DNA of 45,435 nucleotides from Sphingobacteriaceae bacterium UBA6709 (GTDB lineage: Bacteria > Bacteroidota > Bacteroidia > Sphingobacteriales > Sphingobacteriaceae), in the NCBI GenBank assembly GCA_002454425.1, contig DKIV01000018.1, positions 12,334 to 57,768 of the forward strand. The letters are read 5' to 3'. The first letter of the stretch is position 1. Each line of letters opens with the position of its first letter. Shown in pieces: positions 1 to 9,386 of the stretch. The notes below the pieces were generated by a model, which was not told the DNA's origin, searched no databases, and worked only from the letters and a program-made list of their open reading frames with translations. The position numbers and the translations under genes are program-made.

Positions 1-77
1 GAAGCACGACCTTTGATCTTTTATCTAGTCGATAACCTTTATATCTCCAGGAACAACTCTGGGTCTGTCAGGAAATA

Positions 78-1118
78 CTATTTCTGTTTTAGTTTAATCT
101 CAAATAACTTATCCCATTTTTTCCCTGTCACAAAAAGACGACGGGTCTTTGCGTCCCAGGCGATACCGTTTAACACATCGGCCTCAATATTCCGGGCTGT
201 AAGTCTATAAAGATCTGTAAGATCAATTTCTCCTTCCACAATGCCTGTTTTGGGGTCAATGATCACGATAAGATCTTTCTGAAAAATGTTAGCGTACAGT
301 TTACCGTCAATGTATTCAAGTTCATTTAATTGATCTACGGCACCTTTATTATCATATACGCTTATTTCACCTAATTGCTGATAAGGCTCATTGATATTCA
401 ACAGATGAATAACATTTGTTCCGTCGCTATTATAAATCACCTTTCCATCGTTACACATTCCCCATCCCTCGACGCCTGCCACATATGGAAACTCGCCTAA
501 CTTTTTCAGGGAAGTCCTGTCGTAAACAAATCCTGTTTTCTCCTGATAGGTAATCTGTATCACCTTATCTCCGATAACGGTAAGTCCTTCACCAAAATAT
601 TTATCATCCAAAGGCACAGACAGCAATGGCTTACCCGTTCTTAGATCTGCCTTACGAATAGACGACTCTCCTCTCAAACCATCGCTTTCATAAATCACTC
701 CGTCATGAAACTCAAGACCTTCGGTGAATGAGGCCGTGTCATGAGGAAAGGTGTTGACGATATCGAAGCCATATTGTACGGGAGCCTTAGCCGAAAGCAC
801 CACGATATTTGTAGTGATATCATCAACCTTCTCGCCATTATATACTCTGGCGGTAATAACCTTAAGACCGGGCTTCAACGTGTCGGTTGGTAGCGTAAAG
901 GAGGTCGTATCTACTTTAGAAACAAGTAGTCGCGAATCTATAAGATACGATACAGAGTCGAACGTTGCATTACCCGTTTCAAGCTTTATCTTTAGCGCGC
1001 TTCCCTGATTTACTGAACTGCCCTGTTCAGGACTCAAAAAATAAATAGCGCTTTTCTTAGTTTTACAGGCATACAGAGCCGCCAGGGCTACAAAAAATAC
1101 GAGAACTATTCTTTTCAT
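78..1118 (-). CDS. Glutaminyl-peptide cyclotransferase (plant/bacterial type), lipoprotein
   Basis: This 346-residue protein matches the beta-propeller glutamine cyclotransferase family, which converts N-terminal glutamine of peptides to pyroglutamate and releases ammonia. The N-terminus is a lipoprotein signal with lipobox L-Y-A-C (Cys18), so the mature protein should be anchored in the periplasm or outer membrane. Residues about 25-110 look like an Ig-like beta domain (STLxPGxxxI-type strands), and the cyclase follows from about 120. Family signatures seen are FPHDTASFTEGLEF, GLRGESSIRKADL, YFGEGLTVIGDKV, EGWGMCNDGK and LNELEYIDGKLYANIF. The ATG at 1118 gives the signal peptide directly. 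It lies about 120 bp downstream of the yraN-type gene on the same strand. The family call is secure; the biological substrate is unknown. Confidence 0.9.
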   Translation of the reverse strand: MKRIVLVFFVALAALYACKTKKSAIYFLSPEQGSSVNQGSALKIKLETGNATFDSVSYLIDSRLLVSKVDTTSFTLPTDTLKPGLKVITARVYNGEKVDDITTNIVVLSAKAPVQYGFDIVNTFPHDTASFTEGLEFHDGVIYESDGLRGESSIRKADLRTGKPLLSVPLDDKYFGEGLTVIGDKVIQITYQEKTGFVYDRTSLKKLGEFPYVAGVEGWGMCNDGKVIYNSDGTNVIHLLNINEPYQQLGEISVYDNKGAVDQLNELEYIDGKLYANIFQKDLIVIIDPKTGIVEGEIDLTDLYRLTARNIEADVLNGIAWDAKTRRLFVTGKKWDKLFEIKLKQK

Positions 1119-1237
1119 CTATCGATCTAATTTATCGGATTTGCCAGATGCCGTCCGCAACCGGCCCCATAATCCCCCAATACTACAAAGTATTATCCTC
1201 TTTGCAAAAAAATGAACTATTTAGCGTGCTCCTCCGC

Positions 1238-1600
1238 TTAGTAATTCCAAAATGCGTCTTCAATATGCCGAATCTCAGCGACACCATCAGGACTCATGCT
1301 CACCGCTACAATATCAAAACGGATTTCTCCCTCATATCGATTCTGAAAGATATAGCCCTCCGCGGCATAACTCAACATCTTTTGTTTGGCATCATTTACA
1401 AAATCCTCGGGCTCACCAAAGCTATCAGAGCTCCTTGTTTTAACCTCTACGAATACCACATAGTTGTTATGCGCTGCTATGATATCGATTTCGGCTTTGT
1501 TATACGTCCAGTTAGTTTTAAGGATCTTGAATCCTTTGGAACATAAATGATCAATGGCAAGGCGCTCGCCATCAGCTCCCGTGAAACTACGGTTTGACAT
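1238..1600 (-). CDS. YraN family protein (UPF0102), endonuclease-like fold
   Basis: A small soluble protein of the YraN/UPF0102 family. The family motifs are present: an N-terminal GADGERLAIDHL segment, then AEIDIIA followed by VVFVEVKTRSS. Together these give the D...ExK core of a PD-(D/E)XK nuclease-like fold. The family is nearly universal in bacteria but its role is not firmly established. I chose the internal ATG at 1600 (120 residues, starting MSNRSFTGADGE), because family members begin a few residues before the GxxGE motif. An upstream in-frame ATG at 1654 would add 18 residues and has a G-rich stretch before it, so it cannot be excluded. The gene follows dnaG closely on the same strand and may be co-transcribed with it. 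Confidence 0.88.
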   Translation of the reverse strand: MSNRSFTGADGERLAIDHLCSKGFKILKTNWTYNKAEIDIIAAHNNYVVFVEVKTRSSDSFGEPEDFVNDAKQKMLSYAAEGYIFQNRYEGEIRFDIVAVSMSPDGVAEIRHIEDAFWNY

Positions 1601-1677
1601 GGTTTTATAGTTTCCTATAAATGTACGTAGAATTTTACGTCCGGAAACATCCATGAAATAATCCCCCCGAAATGCTT

Positions 1678-3618
1678 CTACTTGGCGATAACAGACCCGA
1701 GGAATGAAGAAATACCTTTCTCTACCTCTTTAACCCGGAGATATTTCTGCATAAGAATAGCGAGGTTTGCTTCGTCCTTTTCATGCTGAATCTCATCAAG
1801 CAAGTCTCGTAACATCTCGTCAACCTTGCGCTTTTTAAGATGGAAAATGCCCCCCAGAATGGCCGACTTCAGCTTATCCATCTCACTGTTTACCCAGATC
1901 TTACGCTTGGCGAACCAGTTCTCGCTAAGCATATAGGGTGAGGTACAGAGATTTACTGCCAGCTCAGCAATCTTGGGGTTTGAATGCTGAACAAATTCAT
2001 GAAATTCAGGCAGCTCTCCATTTTCGATACGCTTTACGTATTCATTCACGATCTCGGAACACAGGGGATCTTTAAAGCTCACATCCGAAAGATTTGAGAT
2101 CACATAGGGAGCGATATACGTGTCGGTAATATTATCCCAGGTAACGAGCATATTTCCATACAGAAGCAAGAGTCTCACAATCTCACGCTCCTGCAATTCC
2201 TCTGTAGCCTTAGCGACACCGGAACCGGCGAGCTCCTCAGCATACATCAACTCGTCCGGCGGCGGCAAGGGATCAGGCTGCTGCTGCTCGCGGCGCTGCT
2301 CGGCTTTCCGAAGTTTCCCCGTACGTAGTTTATTGAGCTCTGACACAAGAATGCGCTCTTCCATTTGCAGGAGCGAGCTACACTCTCTTATAAATACTGA
2401 GGCCTTTATGTCATCAGGAATCTTAGCGATGCTTTCAACAACATCGTGTATAACTCCAGCCTTCTTAATGGGGTCATTACCAGCCTCCTTCAACAAAACA
2501 GAAGTCTTAAAGAGAATAAAATCCTTTTTCTTCTCTTCAATATAGGATCTGAATGCTGTAGCGCCGATCTTGTGAACATATGAATCCGGGTCATGCCCGT
2601 CAGGAAACAGCACGACCTTGACATTGAGTCCCGCCTCGAGGATCATATCTAAGCCTCGTAGCGAGGCCTTGATTCCCGCGGCATCCCCATCATAAAGTAT
2701 GGTAATATTTTTCGTAAAGCGCGCTATCAGACGTATCTGTTCCGTTGTAAGGGAAGTTCCCGAGGACGCGACGACGTTCTCGATACCCGCCTGATGTACA
2801 GAAAGAACGTCGGCATAGCCTTCAACCAGGAAGCAATTATCCTGATCTCTGATAGCCTTCTTAGCGAAGAACATGCCATACAGAACGTTGGATTTATGGT
2901 AGATTTCGCTCTCCGGAGAGTTTACATATTTAGGTACAGACTTGTCTGACTTCAAGGTTCGTCCGCCAAAGCCGATCACCTTTCCCGTGAAATTATGTAT
3001 CGGGAACATAACCCTCGCCCGAAAGCGATCGTAAAGCTTCCCTTTATCATTCCTGATCGCCAGGCCGGTATCTTCCAGATACGATTCCTTGAATCCCTCA
3101 ACAATTGCCTTACTACTGAAGGCGTCCCATCCTTCAGGAGAATAACCCAGTTCGAATTTCTTCAGGATATCATCCCTGAAGCCACGCTCACGGAAATAAC
3201 TAAGACCAATGGTTTTCCCTTCCTGACTCTCCCACATGTGCTCAGCATAGAACTTTGCCGCACGTGATGACACAAGGTAAAGGCTTTCACGTCTGGTGTC
3301 TAAGGCCTGTTGTTCCGGACTCTGAACAACCTCTTCTATTTGAATATTATATTTTCCGGCAAGATACTTAAGCGCTTCTGGATAAGAGTACTTCTCGTGA
3401 TCCATAATAAAACGCACAGAGTCGCCTCCCATACCACAACCAAAGCACTTATAAATGCCTTTGGCCGGCGCCACATGAAAAGATGGAGTCTTCTCAGTGT
3501 GAAATGGACAGAGACCTATCATACTGGTTCCCCGCTTCTTCAGATCCACAAAATCCCCCACTACTTCCTCAATACGGGCAGCATCAATAATACGTTCTAT
3601 CGTTTGCTTATCAATCAT
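1678..3618 (-). CDS. dnaG: DNA primase
   Basis: Replicative primase that makes RNA primers for DnaB-dependent replication; 646 residues, normal length. The N-terminal CHC2 zinc finger is seen as C37-x2-H40 ... C58-x2-C61 (CPFH ... CFGC). The TOPRIM catalytic core carries the EGYAD signature at about residues 266-270, DGDAAG at about 310-315 and the downstream DPDSY acidic motif. The C-terminal third, after a Q/P-rich linker near residues 440-455, is the helicase-binding region, which is poorly conserved. The ATG at 3618 fits the usual start a few residues before the first helix. Upstream lies a 330-bp spacer containing a microprotein ORF. No signs of damage. Confidence 0.98.
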   Translation of the reverse strand: MIDKQTIERIIDAARIEEVVGDFVDLKKRGTSMIGLCPFHTEKTPSFHVAPAKGIYKCFGCGMGGDSVRFIMDHEKYSYPEALKYLAGKYNIQIEEVVQSPEQQALDTRRESLYLVSSRAAKFYAEHMWESQEGKTIGLSYFRERGFRDDILKKFELGYSPEGWDAFSSKAIVEGFKESYLEDTGLAIRNDKGKLYDRFRARVMFPIHNFTGKVIGFGGRTLKSDKSVPKYVNSPESEIYHKSNVLYGMFFAKKAIRDQDNCFLVEGYADVLSVHQAGIENVVASSGTSLTTEQIRLIARFTKNITILYDGDAAGIKASLRGLDMILEAGLNVKVVLFPDGHDPDSYVHKIGATAFRSYIEEKKKDFILFKTSVLLKEAGNDPIKKAGVIHDVVESIAKIPDDIKASVFIRECSSLLQMEERILVSELNKLRTGKLRKAEQRREQQQPDPLPPPDELMYAEELAGSGVAKATEELQEREIVRLLLLYGNMLVTWDNITDTYIAPYVISNLSDVSFKDPLCSEIVNEYVKRIENGELPEFHEFVQHSNPKIAELAVNLCTSPYMLSENWFAKRKIWVNSEMDKLKSAILGGIFHLKKRKVDEMLRDLLDEIQHEKDEANLAILMQKYLRVKEVEKGISSFLGSVIAK

Positions 3619-3705
3619 GAAGGCGCAAAAATACTATTTTGAAGGATGTGCGATGACCACATTTCATAAATGACGGTATTCACACCATTTACTTGCGGGA
3701 ATATG

Positions 3706-3879
3706 CTAATTCAAGGTCCAATGGTTCCGGCGAACCACTCCTATTGCAGGCTGATCAGTAGTGGTATGCGACTTGTGGTTCACCTTTAGAAGAGCGGCAT
3801 CGGAAGAATTTCCAAAGCTGTAAATAAAATATCCGGCAACGAGGAGGATAATAAAGGAAATAAACTGCTTAGCCTTCAT
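3706..3879 (-). CDS. Putative 57-residue single-pass membrane microprotein
   Basis: A short open frame (ATG at 3879, TAG at 3706-3708) encodes 57 residues starting MKAKQFISFIILLVAGYFIY. That opening is a lysine-flanked hydrophobic helix typical of a small inner-membrane anchor or uncleaved signal. A polar tail rich in H, T, N and R follows and ends RRNHWTLN. It sits in the otherwise empty stretch between dnaG and the next gene, on the same strand as all its neighbours. No family is recognised. Support comes from the coherent positive-hydrophobic-polar layout and the position; there is no strong ribosome-binding site, as is common in Bacteroidota. It could still be chance. Confidence 0.5.
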   Translation of the reverse strand: MKAKQFISFIILLVAGYFIYSFGNSSDAALLKVNHKSHTTTDQPAIGVVRRNHWTLN

Positions 3880-3948
3880 AACTATAGGATATTATGACAA
3901 TGATTAAAGCTATGAAAAACAATGTAAATACAAAGCAAAAATCTGCTT

Positions 3949-4881
3949 TTAGTCAGGCAGTTTATATTCCCTGTGCCGAACCAGGAACATCGAGCGCTCT
4001 TCCTTCTTAAACGGCACATTCCAGCTTCCGTCATAAAATACCCTTGTTGGTAGCAGGGTTTCGCCATGATTAAAATACCCCATTTCAATGTCCATCTTCA
4101 CATCAAAATCAAATGCCAGATTGCTGTATTTCATAACTACCGATCGGCCTAAGATCTGCATGGTTCGCTTGTCAAAGATGGTATTTAACTCTTTAATCAT
4201 CATACTGCTCTTGCTCCAGGACGAAAGATCTGGTTTTAGTAGCACTTTAAACGTGTATACAGGAATGGAATCGAGATACGTACCACTGAAAAAAGAATAA
4301 TCATAATATTGCCGCAGGTTGGCGCTAAATATTTCCGTCTTGCTGCCAATAAGAGGGATTCCCTTCACGGGTCTACCGGGACTAAAAAGCAGGGTTTTTA
4401 ACTTATCCTTATAAGAAGCGTTCGCCCCGGAAGGACGCATGCCAGCACCAGCAACATAGGCCGAATTATAAGCATTACCGAAGATGTAGTCGAACAATTC
4501 AACGGTATATTGATCGTATTTACCCTTTCTCCGATAAACCTGACCGCTATCCTGATTAACAAGGTATCTAACTCGCTGCGGGCCTCGAGCGGTGCGGATA
4601 ATCTTTCTATAGCGACTAGCCTTTACTCTTCCTTTTTTATCGTAGGACGCGATCCGATCTTCCGCAAGGAAATTAAAGCGTTTCATCTGCCTGAACGCCT
4701 CGTAGAAACTGGTATCAGTAACGATCTGGCGTATAAAGGCCTCTACATCCAGCCGACTGGATGTAATGTTTACAGCCGAGTCAAGATGTATTGTAATCAG
4801 CGAGTCTGCCTTTGGCTGCTGGCGTGCCATAGCGAACGAACTCAGCAAAGAGCATAAAATTAATAAACAGACTCTGTACAT
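3949..4881 (-). CDS. Exported protein of unknown function (Bacteroidota-type)
   Basis: A 310-residue protein with a clear Sec signal peptide (MYRVCLLILCSLLSSFAMA, likely cleaved before RQQP). The mature part mixes alternating strand segments with many Y, R and K residues, for example VPVYTFKVLLKPD, RTMQILGRSVVMKYSNLAFDFDVKMDIEMG and a final RHREYKLPD. This looks like a secreted or envelope beta-rich protein. I recognise no catalytic motif and do not assign a function. It lies 7 bp downstream of the M20 amidohydrolase gene stop-to-start region on the same strand, so the two are probably one transcript. Short family-like blocks such as GTYLDSIPVYTFKV suggest conserved hypothetical status within the phylum. 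Confidence 0.72.
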   Translation of the reverse strand: MYRVCLLILCSLLSSFAMARQQPKADSLITIHLDSAVNITSSRLDVEAFIRQIVTDTSFYEAFRQMKRFNFLAEDRIASYDKKGRVKASRYRKIIRTARGPQRVRYLVNQDSGQVYRRKGKYDQYTVELFDYIFGNAYNSAYVAGAGMRPSGANASYKDKLKTLLFSPGRPVKGIPLIGSKTEIFSANLRQYYDYSFFSGTYLDSIPVYTFKVLLKPDLSSWSKSSMMIKELNTIFDKRTMQILGRSVVMKYSNLAFDFDVKMDIEMGYFNHGETLLPTRVFYDGSWNVPFKKEERSMFLVRHREYKLPD

Positions 4882-4888
4882 AGGTATT

Positions 4889-6073
4889 CTAATTTCCCAA
4901 ACGCTTTAACGCGATATAAGCCATCAATCCGGTGCTGATCTTAAAAGCATCCTCGTCAATATCAAATGTAGGGGTATGCACTGATGAGGTGATACCTTTG
5001 GCTTCGTTACGAATACCCAATCTGTAAAAACAAGAATCAGCCACCTGGGAGTAATATGCAAAATCCTCGGCTGCCATCCATATATCCAGATCCAATACAT
5101 TGTCCTTGCCAAGATAATCCTCTGCAAACTCGCGGACCTTTGCTGTTAATTTCTCCTCATTTACCAGAAACGGATATCCGTTCATAATCGTGAAGTCACA
5201 GGATCCACCCATACTTTCGGCAATACCCTCAGCAATTTTCTTCATGCGTATATGAGCCTCGGCACGCCATTTCTCATCCAGCGTTCTGAATGTTCCCTCC
5301 ACATATACTTCATTCGGAATAATATTGGTCGCTCCATTGGCAATAACTTTTCCAAAGGATAGTACCGTTGGTAAACGCGGATCAGCAATACGACTTACCA
5401 CCTGTTGAAGAGCAACGATGATATGAGCCGTAATAAGCACAGGATCTATGTTTTGCTGAGGTTGCGCGCCATGTCCACCCTTACCCTTCACACGGACGTA
5501 CAATTCATCCGTCGACGCCATATATTTACCGGCACGCATGCCAATCTTTCCGGCATCAATCAAAGGCATAACGTGCTGCCCTATCACCGCCTGAGGAGAA
5601 GGATTTTCCAGTACTCCCTCTTTTATCATCACACTTGCACCGCCCGGGAGCTTCTCCTCCGCAGGCTGAAAGATCAGCTTTATAGTGCCTCCAAAATCAG
5701 CCTTCAATTCACTTAAAATTCGCGCGGTACCTAATAATGATGAGGTATGTACATCGTGTCCGCAAGCGTGCATAACACCCTCATTCTGCGATTTATAAGG
5801 AACATCATTTTCCTCGAGTATAGGCAGCGCGTCCATATCCGCACGCAAAGCCACTACCGCATCTGATGCTATATCGCCCTTTATAAGAGCCACGATGCCT
5901 GTATCAGCCATGGCCTCATAGGGAATACCAAGTCGTTCCAGCTCAGCCTTCACATAAGCAGAGGTATTATATTCTTCAAATGATAACTCGGGGTGTGAAT
6001 GCAGAAAACGGCGATGTGTTACTACATCGCCGTATATCTTCCCGGATAATTCCTGGATCTTGTCTTTTAACAT
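4889..6073 (-). CDS. M20 family amidohydrolase / N-acyl-amino-acid deacylase
   Basis: A 394-residue member of the M20D (hippuricase/IAA-amino-acid hydrolase-like) metallopeptidases, which remove acyl groups from amino acids or peptides. Metal-site motifs are intact: RADMDALP at about residues 77-84, HACGHDVH at about 102-109 with C104 and H106, QPAEE at about 136-140, and a late SVHTPTFDIDED segment holding the final histidine ligand. The dimerisation domain lies in between (GKGGHGAQPQQNIDPV). No signal peptide, so cytoplasmic. The gene is 8 bp from secA's stop and 7 bp before the exported hypothetical gene, consistent with read-through transcription. Exact substrate cannot be read from sequence. 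Confidence 0.93.
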   Translation of the reverse strand: MLKDKIQELSGKIYGDVVTHRRFLHSHPELSFEEYNTSAYVKAELERLGIPYEAMADTGIVALIKGDIASDAVVALRADMDALPILEENDVPYKSQNEGVMHACGHDVHTSSLLGTARILSELKADFGGTIKLIFQPAEEKLPGGASVMIKEGVLENPSPQAVIGQHVMPLIDAGKIGMRAGKYMASTDELYVRVKGKGGHGAQPQQNIDPVLITAHIIVALQQVVSRIADPRLPTVLSFGKVIANGATNIIPNEVYVEGTFRTLDEKWRAEAHIRMKKIAEGIAESMGGSCDFTIMNGYPFLVNEEKLTAKVREFAEDYLGKDNVLDLDIWMAAEDFAYYSQVADSCFYRLGIRNEAKGITSSVHTPTFDIDEDAFKISTGLMAYIALKRLGN

Positions 6074-6080
6074 GTTAAGT

Positions 6081-9000
6081 TTATTCTAAACCTGCACCGT
6101 GACAGTTCTTATATTTCTTTCCACTTCCGCAAGGACATGGATCATTTCTACCGATCTTCATCTCATTCCGTACGGGGGTTGGCTTCTGTACTTCGCGCGT
6201 ATCCTCCATGCCGTAGCCATTGTCATCTGCCGATGGTAACTGAGGTTTTGACACCTTCAGGTTCGACATATCCTGTTGCGGCTGCGGAGCTGCCTGCTGC
6301 ACTTCTTCCGACTGCTGCATTGGAATTCCGCCCCTGAATAAGAAACTTACAATATCCTTGTTAACTGCAATCAGCATGTCTTTGAACAGGTTGAAAGCCT
6401 CCATCTTATAAATCACCAATGGATCCTTCTGCTCGTAAACCGCATTTTGTACTGACTGCTTCAGCTCATCCATTTCACGTAAATGCTCTTTCCATGAATC
6501 ATCGATAAGCGAAAGTACTACCGACTTCTCAAATGATCTGATAATCTCAGCTCCCTGAGTATCTACAGCTTTTTTCAGATTTGCTGATACCTGTAACACT
6601 CCTATACCATTGGTAAATGGAACGATGATATTATCAATAAATTCGCCACGCTCCTGATATACCTGCTGTAATACCGGAAGTGCAGAATGAGCTATAGACT
6701 CGTTCTTACGCTGATAAAACTCTGTAACCTGTTCGAAAACACGTTCTGTAATCTTACCGATTGCTGATGAATTGAACTCATCTTCTGTAATATCTGTATC
6801 AACAGTAAATACGCGAATTAACTCTAACTTGAAGCCTTCGTAGTTGCCGGTCTCTTTGTATTCAGAAACTACATCCTCTACGGTATCATAGAAAGTATTG
6901 TTAAGATCTACCTCGAGACGTTCTCCATAAAGAGCATTCTTTCTCTTGCTGTAAACGACAGTACGCTGTGAGTTCATAACGTCATCGTATTCCAGCAAAC
7001 GCTTACGAATACCGAAGTTGTTTTCTTCAACCTTACGCTGCGCACGCTCAATAGAACGGGTGATCATTGAGTGCTGAATAACTTCACCCTCTTCAATACC
7101 CATACGAAGCATGATATTCGAGATACGCTCTGATCCGAACAAACGCATCAGGTTATCCTCCAGCGACACAAAGAACTGTGACGATCCGGGATCTCCCTGA
7201 CGTCCTGCACGTCCGCGTAACTGACGGTCTACACGTCGAGATTCATGACGCTCTGTACCAATAATTGCAAGACCACCTGCGTCTTTCACACCTGGGCCCA
7301 GCTTGATGTCGGTACCACGACCAGCCATGTTGGTAGCGATCGTTACTGTTCCTGCTTTACCAGCCTCAGCAACAATATCCGCTTCCTTTTGATGCAATTT
7401 AGCGTTCAGCACATTATGCTTGATACCACGAAGCTTAAGCATACGACTTAACAATTCGGAGATCTCTACAGAGGTGGTACCTACAAGTACCGGACGTCCT
7501 GCTGTTGTCAACTCATTGATCTCGTCAACTACCGCGTTATATTTTTCGCGCATGGTACGATAAACCTTATCCTCCATGTCCTTACGCTGAATGATAACGT
7601 TCGTTGGAATCTCAACAACATCCAGTTTATAAATTTCCCATAACTCACCCGCCTCTGTTACAGCAGTTCCGGTCATACCGGCGAGTTTGTGGTACATCCT
7701 GAAATAATTCTGTAAGGTAATGGTAGCGTAGGTTTGGGTAGCATCCTCTACCTTCACATTCTCCTTAGCCTCAATCGCCTGATGCAAGCCGTCTGAGTAA
7801 CGACGACCTTCCATGATACGGCCAGTCTGCTCGTCTACGATCTTTACCTTGCCTTCATCAATGATATATTCTGTATCTTTCTCGAAAAGCGTGTACGCTT
7901 TCAGCAGCTGATTCACAGAGTGAATGCGTTCTGACTTAACAGAGAAATCGCGCATTAACTCATCTTTACGAGCAATTTTCTCTTCGCTTTCCAGTGATGA
8001 TTTCTCAATTTCCGCAATTTCAGAACCAACGTCTGGCATCACGAAGAAATGTGGATCCTCACCCGCTGTGGTGATAAGTTCTATTCCCTTTTCTGATAAC
8101 TCAACCTGGTTATTCTTCTCATCAATGACAAAGAACAACTCAGCGTCGGCTTTAGGCATTTCCCGCGCCTGATCCTGTAAATAATAATTTTCTGATTTTA
8201 AGAGGATCTGTTTAATTCCAGGCTCGCTCAGGAACTTTATCAGGGCTTTATTTTTCGGCAAACCACGATGAGCACGTAAAAGAGCCAATCCGCCCTCTTG
8301 TGGTCCTGATTTACCTTCTTTTATTAATTTCTTTGCTTCATTCAGCACTTTGGTTACATAGTCGCGCTGAACATTCACCAAACGCTCAATGCGTGGCTTA
8401 AGTTCATAAAACTCATGTTCGTCACCACGAGGAATAGGTCCGGAAATGATCAAAGGAGTACGTGCGTCGTCAATCAATACAGAGTCAACCTCATCGACCA
8501 TCGCGAAATGCAGTTTACGCTGCACCTGACTCTCGGGAGTCAGGGTCATGTTGTCTCTCAAATAATCAAAACCAAATTCGTTGTTAGTACCGAAAGTAAT
8601 ATCTGCAAGATAAGCGTTTCTGCGTGCTTCTGAATTTGGCTGATGTTTATCGATACAATCAACGGAAATACCATGGAACTCAAACAATGGACCATTCCAT
8701 TCCGAGTCACGTCGCGCCAGATAATCATTCACTGTAACGATGTGAACGCCCTGTCCGGCCAAAGCGTTTAAATATGCGGGAAGCGTACCCACAAGGGTTT
8801 TACCTTCCCCTGTTGCCATTTCAGAAATCTTTCCCTGATGCAAAACAATACCACCGATCAGCTGAACATCATAATGCACCATATTCCAGGTAACCTGAGT
8901 GCCCGCGGCAGACCAAGTATTACTGTGCTTCGCTTTGTCGCCCTCAATAACAACATTGGGTTTCATCGCGGCCAGCTTACGGTCAAAATCAGTGGCCGTA

Positions 9001-9386
9001 ACTTCAAGGTCTGGATTTTCAGTAAAACGGCGTGCCGTCTCCTTAACCACGGCAAAAGCCTGCGGCAAGATATCCATGAGGATTTTTTCCAACTCTTTAT
9101 CGCGCTCTTTACCAAGCTTATCTACTTCATCATAGATAGCAGTTTTCTCCAAAATGGAAAGTGTAGTCTCCTCCGCGCTTTCTTTCAACTCAGATACCTT
9201 CGCATCTATCGACGCCAGACCTTCTTTTATTTTTTCCTTGAAAGAAATTGTCAAAGACCGCAACTCATCGTTTGACAAGGTGTGCAGAACTGCATATTCT
9301 TGCTTTATCTTCTCAACAATGGGTTGAATTTGCTTTATATCCCTTTCGGATTTACTACCGAATAATTTGCTTAAAAAACCTAACAT
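6081..9386 (-). CDS. secA: Preprotein translocase ATPase SecA
   Basis: Motor ATPase that drives Sec-dependent export through SecYEG; about 1,101 residues, the long form usual in Bacteroidota. Seen in order: N-terminal helix MLGFLSKLFGSK, Walker A GEGKTLVGT (about residue 193 of this start), DEVDSVLIDDARTPL (DEAD-like box), GMTGTA, TNMAGRGTDIKLG, the RQLRGRAGRQGDPG motif VI, and a helical wing/scaffold. A Q/P-rich linker leads to a C-terminal SEC-C zinc motif (CPCGSGKKYKNCH). I chose the ATG at 9386, because the nine extra residues from an ATG at 9413 do not match the family N-terminus. A possible minus-strand -7 box TAATTTTG lies at 9465-9472, but its -33 half is not convincing. Confidence 0.98.
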   Translation of the reverse strand: MLGFLSKLFGSKSERDIKQIQPIVEKIKQEYAVLHTLSNDELRSLTISFKEKIKEGLASIDAKVSELKESAEETTLSILEKTAIYDEVDKLGKERDKELEKILMDILPQAFAVVKETARRFTENPDLEVTATDFDRKLAAMKPNVVIEGDKAKHSNTWSAAGTQVTWNMVHYDVQLIGGIVLHQGKISEMATGEGKTLVGTLPAYLNALAGQGVHIVTVNDYLARRDSEWNGPLFEFHGISVDCIDKHQPNSEARRNAYLADITFGTNNEFGFDYLRDNMTLTPESQVQRKLHFAMVDEVDSVLIDDARTPLIISGPIPRGDEHEFYELKPRIERLVNVQRDYVTKVLNEAKKLIKEGKSGPQEGGLALLRAHRGLPKNKALIKFLSEPGIKQILLKSENYYLQDQAREMPKADAELFFVIDEKNNQVELSEKGIELITTAGEDPHFFVMPDVGSEIAEIEKSSLESEEKIARKDELMRDFSVKSERIHSVNQLLKAYTLFEKDTEYIIDEGKVKIVDEQTGRIMEGRRYSDGLHQAIEAKENVKVEDATQTYATITLQNYFRMYHKLAGMTGTAVTEAGELWEIYKLDVVEIPTNVIIQRKDMEDKVYRTMREKYNAVVDEINELTTAGRPVLVGTTSVEISELLSRMLKLRGIKHNVLNAKLHQKEADIVAEAGKAGTVTIATNMAGRGTDIKLGPGVKDAGGLAIIGTERHESRRVDRQLRGRAGRQGDPGSSQFFVSLEDNLMRLFGSERISNIMLRMGIEEGEVIQHSMITRSIERAQRKVEENNFGIRKRLLEYDDVMNSQRTVVYSKRKNALYGERLEVDLNNTFYDTVEDVVSEYKETGNYEGFKLELIRVFTVDTDITEDEFNSSAIGKITERVFEQVTEFYQRKNESIAHSALPVLQQVYQERGEFIDNIIVPFTNGIGVLQVSANLKKAVDTQGAEIIRSFEKSVVLSLIDDSWKEHLREMDELKQSVQNAVYEQKDPLVIYKMEAFNLFKDMLIAVNKDIVSFLFRGGIPMQQSEEVQQAAPQPQQDMSNLKVSKPQLPSADDNGYGMEDTREVQKPTPVRNEMKIGRNDPCPCGSGKKYKNCHGAGLE

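Noticed and set aside
1..77. Possible small gene at the left edge (frame 13-210)
   Set aside because: It runs antisense into the cyclotransferase gene and has no supporting features.
1148..1546. 132-codon plus-strand frame over the yraN-type gene
   Set aside because: It is antisense to a protein with clear family motifs and shows no recognisable domain.
8838..9275. 145-codon plus-strand frame inside secA
   Set aside because: Fully antisense to the conserved SecA N-terminal ATPase region.
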